Shown here: one piece after another, positions 1-12,272 of the stretch
Layout of the letters: every line of letters begins with the position of its first letter
Position numbering within the stretch: position 1 is the stretch's first letter
NCBI GenBank assembly: GCA_947034895.1
Contig: OX344763.1
Span: forward strand, 28,767,025-28,831,024
DNA from: Rhytidiadelphus loreus
Lineage: Eukaryota > Streptophyta > Bryopsida > Hypnales > Hylocomiaceae
Reading direction: 5' to 3'
DNA: 64,000 nt
Program-made: the position numbers and the translations under genes
The notes under the pieces: generated by a model
Database searches by the model: none
Told to the model about the DNA's origin: nothing
What the model saw: the letters and a program-made list of their open reading frames with translations, nothing else

Positions 1-816
1 GAGCATGTTGTCCAAGTAGTGGTAATGCAGTAGGACCAGTTTGATTGCAAACGGGCCTGTAAAAGCTTGATTCATCGGCCCTCACTCATGGCCGAAACTC
101 TGCTGCCATTGTCGGGCCTTGGCTGCACATGTTGAGCCGGTTGGGCCCAAGCTGGTAAGGCAACTCCAAGGGGAGTGGGCTGCCAACAAAAAATAATAAT
201 GAGAATTTCAATTCAATAAAAATAAATTTAAAAAATGGGTTGTGATGTCAAAAGGAAATTACATCAACCGGTTGATTAATTGCAAGTATTTCTAACCAAA
301 TTATAACAACCGCAAAAGTTTAGGATTCTCGATGATTCAAACCAAAAATAAAACATGAATAGGTATTGGGAGAAGAAGTTGGGGGCTAATCACAAATCTA
401 AATTATCATTGAACACTAATATCAATATGTTGTATATTGTGGATCATAAACTAAGTGCTCCAGGTCGACGTCTTATGCAAATATCTTCTCATTCATACAA
501 GAAATAATTGACATTTTAAAAGTTGGCTTTCTCTTACTATAAATTTGATGAAATTGAAGCAAATAACATATTTATTCAAACATATGCTTAAACAAAAGTC
601 TGAAATTTTTCAGGCAAGGATTCAAAGCAATAATAAAATGGTTAAGGTTACTCTAAGGTCTTCTCAAATTTAGCCTTGGATGTGCTCATTTTATATAAGG
701 TAGACATACTTCAAATGCACCCCAATTCAATTGCCCCTACTCCTATACCAATTTCATTATATTGCAATCTAATGCACCCAATATTTTATGTTTGTATTCA
801 AGTTTGTATTATGGTT
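1..816. other. AT-rich intergenic DNA, no gene seen
   Basis: No open frame here resembles a protein family, and I see no RNA gene. The stretch ends at the 9-bp target duplication of the MULE-like element that starts at 826. Confidence 0.6.
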
Positions 817-825
817 GCAACATAG

Positions 826-3800
826 CAACGATGCTAGCATGTGAGCGTGTGAGCGTGAGCCTAAGAGCGGTGAGCAGGGATTGTGTGAGCCTAGAGCCTA
901 GAAATGTAAAATATGATGTAATTTGTAAATATTTTTGGTTAAAAAGTTAAAAGACTGATTTTTTTTCACCAAAATTGCTATGTCTAGAAAAAAAAAGACC
1001 TATTACCATGGGACCTATGCCCGTGGATTTTATATCTAAAAGCTTGGGAAGTTGGTGCTATTGCATGTTTTGAAATTTATATTACATTCTAAGAGGTTGT
1101 TTGAGGGTGGATTGATCAAGTGAGAATACATATAATTTACAGTGAATTCTAAAGATAAGAGGAAAACAAATGCAGTGAAAATATTGTAGGATGTAGAGCA
1201 TTGTGTACATAATAAAATATTCTTTCATTGCAACAAAGAATACATATTGGAATATGAAAATAATACTTTCTTACTCGAATTTAGAGATTTTAAAGATAAT
1301 ATATTGATACTAGGTATCTACTTCATATTATGCTATTATCTACCAACTAACTTGAATACTCTCACGTCTTGATGTTTTTGGCAGCAACAATTACTCGCTT
1401 AACTTCATCCAAGCTGAAGGTAGGAGCGTAGATGAATGTGTCTATTTTATAATCAAATTTACACAAATAATGAAAGATATAATAAACGTGTTTGTAGTTT
1501 ATGTACATGTCACGTTTTCCAATAGAGGCCTCATTTATATTTCCATAATGAGGACAAGTACAAGTTCATGGAAAATTGCAAAGTGTAATATTATAAACCT
1601 TTTGGTTAGGGTTTGTACCAAACAAAAATATAATAATAGCACCTACATGCTAGAAGTTCAAACAAGATAGTAAGGAAATAATTACCCCAATTGATATTAA
1701 CTTTGAATGTATATGTAATTTTTTGTTAAAGAATTTTTTTGAAACTTTATATCATTTTGTGCACTTTGGAAGCATGATTCCAACGGTATATAGCATATAA
1801 AAAACAGATGCATATTGAGTCATTTATGACCTCAAAACTACAATAGCATCTTGAAATTTAGCTTGAAATGTTTAAATTTCAAAGATTTTAAGGTGCCTTG
1901 CTACCCCCAGCCGTTGACGGCTACAATTTTCAAGGTTGCAATTTAAGGCAACAAATGTTAGGATTTAGTCAAACATTGTAGTTCATGTATTCTTTGCTAC
2001 CTTCCGTTGTTAACGGCTGTGCTTTTAGAGGATTCAATTTCGCTTCTTTGATGAACCTTGGTACCTTCCGCCGTTAACGGTTGTGCTTTTAAAGGATCCA
2101 ACTTCGCTTCTTCAATGGACCTTACTACCCCCGGCTGTTAACGGCTGCACTTTTAAAGGATCCAACTTTGCTTCTTCGATGGCCCTTGTTACCCCCCGCC
2201 GTTAACGGCTGCGCTATTAGAGGATCCAACTTCACTTCTTTGATGGACCTTGCTACCCCCTGTCGTTAATGGTTGTGCTTTTAGAGGATTCAACTTTGTT
2301 TTTTTTATGGACCTTGCTACCCCTTGCTGTTAATGGCGGGGGGTATGGAGATGCAATTTTTTTATGAACCTTGCTACATATTCCCCGTCATTAACGGGGG
2401 GTGAGGGTGGGGTGTATGGAGATGCAATTTTTAAACTTTTTTTATGGCCCTTGCTATGTACCCCTCACCATTAACAGTGCTATCCATCGCTATTAACGGT
2501 GGGGGGTGGGTGGGGTGGAGATGCAATTTTTTTTTATGAACCTTGTTACCTCTTGCCGTTAATGGCGGGGGGTTTGGAGATGCAACTTTTTTTTTATGAA
2601 CCTTGTTACCTCCCGCCGTTAACGGCGGGGGGTTTGGAGATGCAACTTTTTTTTTATGGACCTTGCTACCCCCTGCCGTTAATGGCGGGGGGTTTGGAGA
2701 TGCAACTTTTTTTTTTATGAACCTTGTTACCCCCCGCCATTAACGGCAGGGGGGTTGGAGATGCAACTTTGGTTTTTTTATGAACTTTGCTACCCCCAGC
2801 CATTAACGGCGAGGGGTTTGGAGATGCAACTTTGGTTTTTTCATGGACCTTGCTTACCCCCGCCGTTAACGGCTACGCTTTGAGAAGATCCGACTTCACT
2901 TCTTGTATGGACCTTGTTACCCACGCCGTTAACGGTTAGGGTTTTCAAGACCACAATTTTTCTCTACATACTACCATAAGTGAAGGACAAGGTTGGCACT
3001 TTCATGTTGAATATTTTGGAAATTCAACATTACATTGAATAAAATCCAAAATGTTCATCACAAAACCTCAAAAGTCACTTATTTGGATGTTGGTAAAAGT
3101 GAGGAAGATAAGATCTTTATACAAATTGATGGTAGGAGGTGAAGCAACAGATGTGGGATATATTAATCTTTAAGATTAGTAGGAGTTCAATCTTCAAATT
3201 ATCCCATATCCTTTGAAGGTTCATAAGGAACAATGGATTTCATTATAAAATCACCTCTTTACTTTCCATTCTCACAAAGTATCATTGTAAAATTTCCTTT
3301 AGATTTTCATCAAGAATTTGTTTGATTGTACATGATCTTTTGAACATTTCGACTTGTATTAAAAAATATATATTTACAACAATTTGCTCAATTAATTCTT
3401 GATGAATTTGACAATTTCTTCTCTTCATTTTATTTAATTTTTTGCATACTTCAAAATAATTATTTTTCACTAATCTTATCTTTCACCTATAGTAAAATCC
3501 ATATATTGCATGCTTAAATTTTTCACCTTACAACCTCCAGCCATTAGTTGCTTTATTTTCATGATTTGATATTTGATTTCTATTGTCTTGTTTCTCAAAT
3601 TGAATTTACCTCTATATGATGTGGCAACAATTTCATTCAATGCCTAAAACTTCATCATGTGCCCAAATTGAACAATAAAACATGAGTCTTAAATCTCACT
3701 CTACCGTTGAACTTTATGAAATTCTAGAAAATGAAATTTAACTTAGAATTCAATTAAACTACTACCATTGAATTAATCATGTCTTCTATTTATTATTAAA

Positions 3801-4257
3801 AAAAAATATTAAATAAATAAATAAAATTTAAATAAAGATAGTTAAAATAAAAGGGCATCAATTAGCAAAATAGTCATTTAGAATATTAAGGGTTAATACA
3901 TTTATTTGGTGTATAATATATATCTACTATGTTCATTTTATATTTTTCATATTCAAGATATTTCTAAAAAATTTAAAGCATAGTTAAGAAAATAAAATAA
4001 AATAGGTGAACCATTTTCATCCTTTAAATTTATATAAAGGCCCGTGGTTCAATGTTTTCGTACAAAATCATTAGTAACATATTCATTTGTTGTTTAGTCG
4101 GACTATAGATCCTTTCATCTAATTCTACGGTCATAGGTCCCCAATGGATTTATAATTTATAAATAGAAGAAAAAAATTGGAGACTCACAGGCTCACAGGC
4201 TCATAGGCTCATAGGCTCACAAACTCACGCTCTTAGGCTCACATACTAGCATCCCCG
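826..4257 (+). mobile_element. MULE-like non-autonomous DNA transposon, copy A
   Basis: A 3,432-bp element with ends CAACGATGCTAGCATGTG (left) and, on the other strand, CGGGGATGCTAGTATGTG (right). It is flanked by a perfect 9-bp direct repeat GCAACATAG at 817-825 and 4258-4266. Subterminal GTGAGC/GTGAGCCTAAGAGC motifs are repeated just inside both ends (about 840-890 and 4187-4245). A second copy in opposite orientation lies at 43686-47156, very similar over the stretches compared by eye. Target duplications of 9-10 bp are the hallmark of Mutator-like elements. No MuDR-type transposase or SWIM/zinc-finger domain is visible, so it appears non-autonomous. The interior holds an array of palindrome-bearing units (1896-2950). 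A short frame at 1470-1670 is also open in copy B but has no recognisable domain. Confidence 0.85.
1896..2950 (+). repeat. Tandem array of about 60-bp palindrome-bearing units in MULE copy A
   Basis: About 17 degenerate units, most close to 60 bp; the motif GGTTTGGAGATGCAAC recurs at exactly 60-bp steps near 2570, 2630 and 2690. Each unit has an imperfect GC palindrome around GTTAAC (core CCGCCGTTAACGGCGG), then a spacer of the type ATGCAACTTTTTTTTATGRACCTTGYTACC. The left units use a variant spacer (GCTTTTAGAGGATCCAACTTCGCTTCTTCGATGG class). Frames across the array translate to repetitive peptides and are not genes. Confidence 0.9.
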
Positions 4258-4266
4258 GCAACATAG

Positions 4267-5299
4267 TGTGGAATTGGAGATGAAAAGGTTGAAATCAAGT
4301 GGAGAAGTGACAATTTTATGAATTCAATCAATACATCCATGCAATTTGTACACTAGGCAAAAGATTTACTGATTATTTTCCTCAATCTTGAAGGATGCTC
4401 TTGGATAATCATTGCAACCTTGTAGGGCATTAACAAAGCCACTTAGCATATAACCAAACAATAATAGACTTCCACTAAAGACAATAAAGGAAGTTTTATG
4501 TTTTTTCTTTGAAATGTTTCAAATAAATAATAAAGTTGATCAAAAATTGAATATGAAAATTTCTCTAATTTGTCATTCTAGAGCAAAATGAAAATGAAAA
4601 TCCAATAAACCTAAATACGAGCAACTCCAAAGAGACATCAATGGGTCATCCTATCTTATGGGGTTTCTGACATTACCCTCATCTACTCACCTCACTACGC
4701 AATTGTTCAATCTATGTGCTTCAAAAAACAAACTAGTTGTTAAAGTTACTACACCTAGAAACTACCAATATATATATATTTGTGTGTGTGTAGGGATCTT
4801 ATTGTCCATCAAAAAATAATTCTATATTATCTTGAAATGTATTTTTTAGACACCATATGAATAAACTATGAATTTTTGAAGTGCTAAAAATAGGTGTTTT
4901 CTAAAAACCAACCCTAGACTCTCATAAATAGTAAGAATATATTTTAGGTAGAAATCTATAGGGTTCAATTCTAAAAAAGGGTTTAATTTTAAGTTTGCAA
5001 GACATTCAACATGTCATACAAACTCTACAACTAGGTTTTGTCTTCCCCAACCAAGGATATATTTTTTTTAAATACCCTCTATTTTATGGTTCGTTAGTGT
5101 CTTCCATTCTTCACCTCCCAACTAATTTTGGGCCTCTGGTTCCAAAATAATTTGAATTCAAAATTTTCAAATTTTATCATGAGTGGCAAATAAAAACTTC
5201 CAATGTCAGGTGTCCCAGGAGTGAAAAAAAAAATAGGGAAACTTTGTATGACAGCCATTTCACATCCTGCTTTTGCTTCAGGTGTAAGCTTAGTAAGCT
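4267..5299. other. AT-rich intergenic DNA
   Basis: No gene, RNA or complete repeat recognised. A short alternating TA/TG tract lies near 4770-4795. Confidence 0.5.
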
Positions 5300-5301
5300 T
5301 A

Positions 5302-5577
5302 AAGTAGGTACACCCAAATGTGCCATTGACCCTTAAAGCGCCATCTCCCCTTTGTGTACATCTCCCAAATCAGTTATGTACCTATGTGGAAGAAACGTTT
5401 TTAGAATCAAAACTTTGTTCCTTAATAACTTTTGCATATAGTATCCAAATGCATCATTCTTTGGCACGTTGGAACCTCCTTTTTTCACTTGCCAACAAGA
5501 ACATGTGAAAATTTGACTAGTCTAATAATAGTAGTAGATAGTAGCAAAAAAGTGGCGGTTTTGGGTGTACCCACCTT
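5302..5577. mobile_element. TA-flanked MITE (AGGTRGG family)
   Basis: A 276-bp element with terminal inverted repeats AAGTAGGTACACCC and, on the opposite strand, AAGGTGGGTACACCC. TA dinucleotides sit directly outside both ends (5300-5301 and 5578-5579). The same ends occur at 17201-17527, 53864-54152 and 57711-57981. A TA duplication suggests Tc1/mariner-type mobilisation. No coding capacity. Confidence 0.7.
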
Positions 5578-5659
5578 TAGTTCGTTCCCTTCTTCTTTCA
5601 ATTGGAAAAATTCAAACATTCAATTTTTCAAATCATTTGGTAAAAGTTAGGCTACCATC

Positions 5660-6160
5660 TGAAATCAGTCAACGATTTGGAGTTCCCGAGTCAAATCCTC
5701 GACAGTAAGCAACCCCTGCCTGCCTGCCGAGCAAGTGAGCTAGCAAGAGCGCGCGTAAGCTGCACCCAATTGTGCCCAGCCATTGGGAACTCGGCCGTCT
5801 GCCTCCCTGCCTGCCTGCCTGCTTGCATCGTTGGTCGCGGGGCTGGCTGTTCCCAAGCTGTCATGGGGGGAGTATTGTACTGCTGTGTACAGAAGCCGAG
5901 GTCTGCTGGCTGGGCTGGCTGGCTTCAGATGTCCTAGTACACTACTAACTTACACCCCATCCAAGGAAAATCTTCTTATTCGAATTCCGTTCAATCTTCT
6001 GCTTCTCCTTCTTCCGTTCAGTCTGCCAGCCAAGGATGGACCACCTACAGTGAGACCACCCTTGTGACCTTACCTTACCGCTTACCTTCCCTTTACCTTC
6101 CCCGAGAGAGGCTGAACCAGCCCTTTTTATAGTGGACACCAACCAAATGGGGCGCACATG
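5660..6160. other. GC-rich, CpG-containing island without a recognisable gene
   Basis: Base composition shifts sharply from the AT-rich flanks. It contains runs such as CCTGCCTGCCTGC and GGCTGGGCTGGCTGG. Overlapping short frames on both strands have no recognisable family. It resembles the leader of the auxin-carrier gene (25.5-27.0 kb) in composition only. It could be an orphan promoter, an untranslated exon or a noncoding transcript; I cannot tell. Confidence 0.4.
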
Positions 6161-6529
6161 AGAGTTTTATAAACTACTCGTTTGGAAAATGCACCAACCA
6201 GAATGTTCTGATGATTGAGGAGTAGCATGCCCATCATATCCTAATCCCAACCTTGCTTTTGTCCACTTGGAAGGGGAAGGGAAGGGGAAAAAAAGGGGTA
6301 CACCCATTCCTTTCATTCATAAATTAAGGGAAGGGAAGGGAGGGGAAGGAAGAAAAGAAGGAAGGAGGACCCATTGCCGTTGTCCCTTTGGTTGTTGTAT
6401 GTACTTTTAGACGGATTGGATGCAAGATTTTATTTTTGAAGTAGAGTGGCAAATCAAAGGGGTTTTGTACATGTACTTTTTGGTGTACTCCATTTTCATC
6501 AAGAAAAGAAAGAAAAAGACACATTATAG
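6161..6529. other. Purine-rich intergenic DNA
   Basis: Contains a GGGAA-rich tract around 6270-6370 (GGAAGGGAAGGGGA type). No gene recognised. Confidence 0.4.
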
Positions 6530-7130
6530 GAGGAGGTGGTTGAAGTAATTGTTGCCTATTGTTGTCCCTAGGGAGGACTATTCAATCTTGTCTATGTGGA
6601 TTATAATGTGTTTCTTTGGACTCCCTATAATACACAGTTGCAGTAGTAATAAAATAAAATAAAAGTACCCCTTCAAAGTGTGGAATGATGAATGCACCTT
6701 CTGTCATGCGTCTAAACAGCATGGAGGTATTCCTTGAAGCTATAAAACAGTGACTTTTCAACCCAATTCCAGCCCTTTAATTTCAACCCCAACTCCACAT
6801 TAAAAGAGTCACGATGCAATCCTTTATAGTTTTCACTACATTAGAATGCAAGAAGAGGGGAACATTGGGCCCAACAATAGGGGTCACAATTGGGTTGGGG
6901 GAGATTTGGGGTATGTGTGACTTAGTGTCGTGTTTTGTAGCGTGATTTGTTACTAGCCTCCTCCTTTTCAAAAAAGAGAGGATACCTTGCTTTGAATAAA
7001 ATTATAGTAGTGGAAACATGGTCTGTGTAGAGTAGAGAAATGACCCACCACAAAAAAGACCCACAACTAGTCATGTGGGTCATCTCATGGGTCATTTTGT
7101 TGGTAAAGATATACCATGTCTTCATTAATG
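6530..7130 (+). repeat. Diverged direct repeat, left copy
   Basis: Shares ordered blocks with 9690-10150, for example TTGTTGTCCCTAGG, GACTTTTCAACC and CACTACATTAGAATGCAA/TACTACATTAGGATGCAA. It predates or brackets the CACTA-like sequence between the two copies. No coding content. Confidence 0.6.
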
Positions 7131-7318
7131 TAGCTACATCTACTATTAAATTGAGGAAGTTTTAGTATGTTGCTACCTAAAATGGAAGCTAATAATATTG
7201 TCTCTACACTAAATCAAAATAAATTCATTCCTAAATGAAATTCACTAATAGAAAAACACAACTTAGTAGACCAAGCTTTAAAGCCAATGCTATGGTGAGT
7301 TAGACTAGGCATGGGTCT

Positions 7319-7440
7319 TAACCTTGAACGGACAAGACCTAATACTAAGGTGCTTTACCAAAAATGATCCCAATTTATGAACCAATACTTAGATGCATTC
7401 TTCATTTCTACAATAATCTCAAAAATCATCCATGATTGCT
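7319..7440. mobile_element. Truncated TTAA-type MITE fragment
   Basis: Begins TTAACCTTGAACGGACAAG and is similar to the left two thirds of the element at 23012-23167 (TTAACCTTGGAAGGACAAGG; then ATGATC, TTTATG and AGRTGCATT blocks). The right end is missing. Confidence 0.45.
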
Positions 7441-7494
7441 TGCTTCTTCACCTCATCAAAGTTAAAGCTTGTTCTACTCAAACATTGTATCCAC

Positions 7495-8715
7495 CACTAT
7501 AAGTAAACATAGTTTTTTAGACGTCTAAAAAAACATGAGAGCACATTTAGTGTAATAGGCCATATGTCAACTATAATGTCTCCTAAAATCCTTTATAGTT
7601 GACAAGCAAAAACCATGCCAAAATCACAAGAAACATGCAAGATTTTAGGTTGTTTTTTCCTAATGTTGTAGAAAACGTAGTCTTTGAAGCTCTCCAAAAT
7701 GCGCCATGTGTTGACCAAGTCACTGCCACATAAGCATGACATGGACGGGCAATGCCGCGTGGAATACTTTATCATCCATTTGATGAGTGACGTGTGTTGT
7801 GACTTGTACCCTCACTTGTACCCCGTCGATTTCTAATGTGGTAGTTGATTTAGGGTTTTTGAGATGTCAATTTAGACGTTTTTTGAGACATCAATTGGTG
7901 CATACCCTACCCATAAAGTAAGATCAATGAAAATAATTATTTAAAATAAATTAAAAAATAAAACAAACAAAGCAAAATTGTTGAATTCAACAAGAATTGA
8001 AAAAAACTTACCATCAAGAGAATTTTTGATGGCAAAATGAAGGAATTCCTTCATTGAAAGTTAGTGAGAATGTAGGGTAGAGAGGTCATATTTACATCCA
8101 TTCTCCATTCATGGTGAGACAAAAGATATGGGATAACTAGAATATGGGAACTTGAGCATTGTACATCTTGACATTGTTTTAGATGTTTAGACATTGTGTT
8201 AGACATTTAGATCACATTGTCTCAAACATTTAGATCACATTGTCTTAGACATTTTACATTGAACAATTCTTGCTTTACATGTCCCACGTGGATTGTTTCA
8301 CTTCCTACCACCCCACTTGTATATAAAGACCATCTCTTTTCATCCATGGTGCACATCCATCCATTTCCCTTTTTTGCAAAGCATGCCATGTGGTTGCCCT
8401 TCTCCTAAATTTTTCACATATGGTCAATATTTTACTATAGACCATACGTAGTAATTTTTACTAACTTATCCATAGTCAAAATGGGTCTACTTGTTGATGT
8501 CATAGTCCATGTTTTTTTGAACATCCCCCAAAGCATTAGTATGCCTTCAGTCATATCAAATAAAATGTTAGCATCAATGATAACACCAACTTGGATTTAT
8601 AGTAACATGCCAATGTTCTTCACAATGTCCACAAAAATCTACCTTGTCAAGGCTAGATGTCTTTTGACCTCTTCATGTTTTGTTGGACATTGTGCATTAG
8701 TGGTAAAACACAAAT
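7495..8715 (+). mobile_element. CACTA-like element, related to 40188-42202
   Basis: Starts CACTATAAGTAAACATAG. The body aligns in order with the element at 40188-42202: AATAATTATTTAAAA, TTTTTGATGG, GATATGGGATAA, ACTTCCTACCACCCCACTTGTAT, GCACATCCATCCATTT and CATGCCATGTGGTTGCCCTTCT blocks all recur there in diverged form. The right end is not certain. A matching CACTA end lies only at about 9375, beyond an internal CACTA-ended hairpin. A short imperfect tandem of the type TAGACATTGTGTTAGACATTTAGATCACATTG lies at 8165-8260. No transposase seen. Confidence 0.55.
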
Positions 8716-9161
8716 ATTGGGCAATTATGTTGAAATGGTGGTTTATGGGACCAACTAGGGCATGAGATCTTGCGGAAGAAAATTGGGGGGCAATGCCATA
8801 TGTAAACCAATGGTGATTTGGGCACGCATGGGACACAATCAATACTTGATATGAGATGAATAAATGCCTTAGTACACCTCAATCTCCTTTGGTTCATGTA
8901 CAAATGCCAATGGAATACCTCCATTTTAATGAAATTGTCCATACAACCAAAAACGTGGATTTTTTACAGTCCATGTACTAATCATTTCTTATTGCATCCC
9001 TCATTCTTTTATATATGGATTGTCATTTATTTAGACTTGGCATCTCTAATGCTTGTTATAGTCCAAATCGGATTGTGTACCATTCACTTGGATGTCAAAT
9101 GTCATTTTCAATTACAATTGTAGGTAGGATTCAAGACTTGCTAATATTGGAATTTTTCAAT

Positions 9162-9375
9162 CACTGTAAGAAACTAGAGTTTTTTTTTATATCTAAGTTA
9201 ATGGATTTTAGATGACATTGAATCTAACAACCTTTGTTTTTATGTCAACAATTATGTCCAATATAACATCAAGATGTTACATTGGATATCACTGTTGACA
9301 TAAAAACAAGTGTTAGATTTGACATCACCTAAAATCTGTCAATGAGACATCAAAAAGCTTTGGTTTCTTATAGTA
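9162..9375. mobile_element. CACTA-type hairpin MITE
   Basis: The left end is CACTGTAAGAAACTAGAG; the right end on the other strand is TACTATAAGAAACC. The interior folds almost completely, with arms reading TTTTAGATGACATTGAATCTAAC and GTTAGATTTGACATCACCTAAAA. AT occurs on both sides (9160-9161 and 9376-9377), so the target duplication is weak. Same terminal signature as 43351-43549. Confidence 0.65.
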
Positions 9376-9689
9376 ATATGTTTGTTATCATGTATAGCTT
9401 GAAGCAAATAAGAGACAACTTATGGTGACTTAGAGCATCATTCTCCATTTGTTTTGGCAAGAAGGCAATTATTTTCAGCAATGCATTGGATAAGGTTCAA
9501 AACAATATACATCTTTATACATATATACATATATATATATTGAAATGGTTCAATGTCTATTACAATGATTAGGGTTCAATATAGAACATATTATAATGAA
9601 ATTGAACATGTGATTGAGATTACATATTGTTACTTGAACAACACTATTAATCATTAACTACATGTATTTGGTCAAATATAGTTTTAAGA

Positions 9690-10150
9690 AATAAAAAGAT
9701 GCATTATAGGTGGTTAAAATAAAACATATAGCTTCTCATTGTTGTCCCTAGGTGAAGACTATTTTTGTCCATTTATATCTTCATGAGACTTTGTTAATTC
9801 ACTACATAGTTGCAATGGCAATCCAAAATCATCTCTCAAGATTGTGGGATAATGAATGAACCTTTTGCCATATGTAGAAAGTGCATAGTGTTCATTGAAT
9901 TCATAAAAGTTGACTTTTCAACCAAGTTCCTATGGTACCTTTCAAACCAAATTCCATATAGAGTAATTGTAATGCAAACCCTTCTACAACTTTTACTACA
10001 TTAGGATGCAATAGGGTGGGATTGAATTCAAAATTAGAGGTACTATGTGGATCTAAAGTTATTGTATAGTATATTAAGTCATCTTGTAGTGACCATAATA
10101 GATTTGATCCCTTTAGAAGTATTTTTTATAATAGAGAAATATTATAGAAA
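9690..10150 (+). repeat. Diverged direct repeat, right copy
   Basis: Partner of 6530-7130, about 3.1 kb apart in the same orientation, with many substitutions and indels. It is followed by AT-rich DNA to 10906 in which I see nothing else. Confidence 0.55.
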
Positions 10151-10906
10151 GTGGAATAATATTTACTTGAAAAATTACAAATCACTTGTATTGTAATGAC
10201 CGTGAATGCTACCAGGTCACATCCAAAATCAACAAAAAAAATGAATCTATAATGGTCACTTTACTCACCTACAATGTCCACGTATTTTTGTAATAGATTT
10301 TCCTCTTCCAAAGTGCATGAACCTAATGTAGTTGCTAAGTAGTCATTTGCACATCATAACAAAGTCACTATTATATTCCAACAAAGTTCATTACTTCATT
10401 TATTTAAAATAGATACATTTAGACTTCTTACATGACCAAAATGGAGTCATTTCCAGAGTAGGACAATTAGTCAAGTGGCCACAAGAGTTTACCTTACTTT
10501 AGGCTAAGAGCTTAACTTTTCTACTCCAATTAATTTAATTTGTGCAAGTTACTCTAATTGTTATGTATTGCATTTTCTATTGGAGCAAAATGAATTTTCT
10601 AAATTTCAATGAGTTTAAAGCAAAGAAGATACTCCCTCCTTCTGTCAATAAACACCAAAAAATAAAAACAAATTGATTTCTAGGAGAAAAATGCAAGATA
10701 AAAAATCGTTAATTTAATTGAAATAGTTGTATATCATATGCAATGATGAATAATATTTTTCCCAATGAAATTTTGCTATTTTGAATTCTTTTATTTTCTT
10801 TAAAGGATATAATATAAAAGTTGATTTTCTTTTTTAGCATTTATCTCTTAAATTGCATTTAATTTATGGATGAAGTTAGATTTTATATGGGAAGCTACCT
10901 ACATTT

Positions 10907-12272
10907 TGCCAAAAGTTATTGCATGATATGTAATTTTCAGTGTTCAACAAGCAACCCGGGCAGGGAAAAAAACTTCTTTGAAAATCACTTTAAAAAAAAA
11001 AAAAAATCGAAATTGATTCTCTAGATTTTTATATACGTGGTAAGCTTTGAATCATTCCATTTTGATTAACTCCTAAAGTTTGAAGGTCATTTTTTTGTCA
11101 AAACCACTCAAAACTATCACTTCTGCTGCGTTCACCTATGAAATAAATTTCTTAAATATTTTTTAGAATCTAACCGTAAGATCTTGTTCTACCCTTGTCT
11201 TAAATAACATGATAAACATTTTGTGATGTTCGACCGTATAGATGGAAAGATAAGAGCATTCAAAGTGAAAAAAAACAATTTCTTTCAAGAAGTTGCTATG
11301 ATTGTCTACAAAACAAAGAAGTTTCATAACTTTCACATCACTAATCCAAATGGACTAAATCAAGCCTTTCCATTTAGATAAAATATAATCTACAAGAATA
11401 AAATTATTTAAAAAATTATTTCAATTTTTTGTGGATTTTTTTTGCTGCCTAATCTCTCCCATTTTGAGGTTATTGTGGCATAAATTTTGATCCCGGGCAC
11501 CAATTGAAATAAAAATTATATTCCTCCAAAGCTCATAAGTTTCTATATTTTATAAGAAAGTTTTAAAAAGTTTCAATAAAAATTGAGAACATAGGAGCTT
11601 GCCCAAAATCCATTTTGTCCTCCATAGGGACAATGGGACTTTAAGGGTTAATGAGATGAAAGTTATGAGGAATTTCAGTTTGGGTTAGTTTGTGTGTAGT
11701 TATGGAATCTCTACTCTAAAATAAACTTTGAAGTCCTTTATTTAACTCAATTTTAAATATTTTTGGAAAGAATAAAAAAATTAGGTGTATATTGTTTATT
11801 ACAACCATTGAAATTGGCATTTTTCAATTCTATAAATAAATTGCTAACAATTTGGTATTTTTAATTGTTCTCTACTTCTTTCTACTTACTAATTTTTTCT
11901 TATATGTTGTACAATTTGAAATAATTTGAAAATTTTCAAGCATGTAGCCAACTTGCTTTGAAGACAGAATCCAAAGAGTAACAACCATTTTGGACATTTT
12001 TTCATACAAATGTGACCTTGTGAAGTGCAGCTGCCCAGTTTTTTGCAGGGCCAAAAAAAGAAATTTTGTTACTTCAAATGCTAATATCTTGCAATCTACT
12101 TGGTGAAACTTCTGAAATTTTTTCTACATCTTTTCAAACCAGCATACTATAAGATCCTACGATTACATGTTTCTAAAAAATATTTTTTTTCTAGAATTTA
12201 GTGCTTTGTTCTAGAAATGACAATTTTGGAGCAATTTTGGTGAAAACATAGTCTCTGACCTTTAGGGGTTAA
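10907..12272 (-). mobile_element. TTAA-type element (P1 family), 5'-truncated, hosting a nested insertion
   Basis: Matches the P1 copies at 12715-13631, 18957-19886 and 54282-55216. The intact end is CTGACCTTTAGGGG-TTAA (12269-12272). The other end is lost: similarity begins abruptly near 10907 (CCAAAAGTTATTGCATGATATG). The most conserved block of the family (GCAGCTGCMCTTCACAAGG and CATTTTGGACATTTTTTCATAC) lies at about 11990-12040. The copy is interrupted at a TTAA by the 578-bp insertion described separately; removing it restores collinearity with the other copies. Confidence 0.8.
11070..11647. mobile_element. Nested TTAA-flanked element (P2 subfamily)
   Basis: Inserted into the P1 copy, with TTAA at 11066-11069 and again at 11648-11651. 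The ends are CTCCTAAAGTTTG and, on the other strand, CCCTTAAAGTCCC. Uninterrupted P1 copies read through the same site (GATTAACAAAATG, GATCAATGAGTC and GATTTATGAGATG in the matching orientation), so the TTAA duplication can be inferred from empty sites. A longer relative is at about 40891-41795. Duplication of exactly TTAA with CCC-starting ends is diagnostic of the piggyBac superfamily. No transposase frame. Confidence 0.85.

Noticed and set aside
11872..12054. Peptide similar to one at 54418-54636, possible conserved protein
   Set aside because: The similarity follows from conserved noncoding DNA of P1 elements; frames are short, broken differently in each copy and lack a domain.
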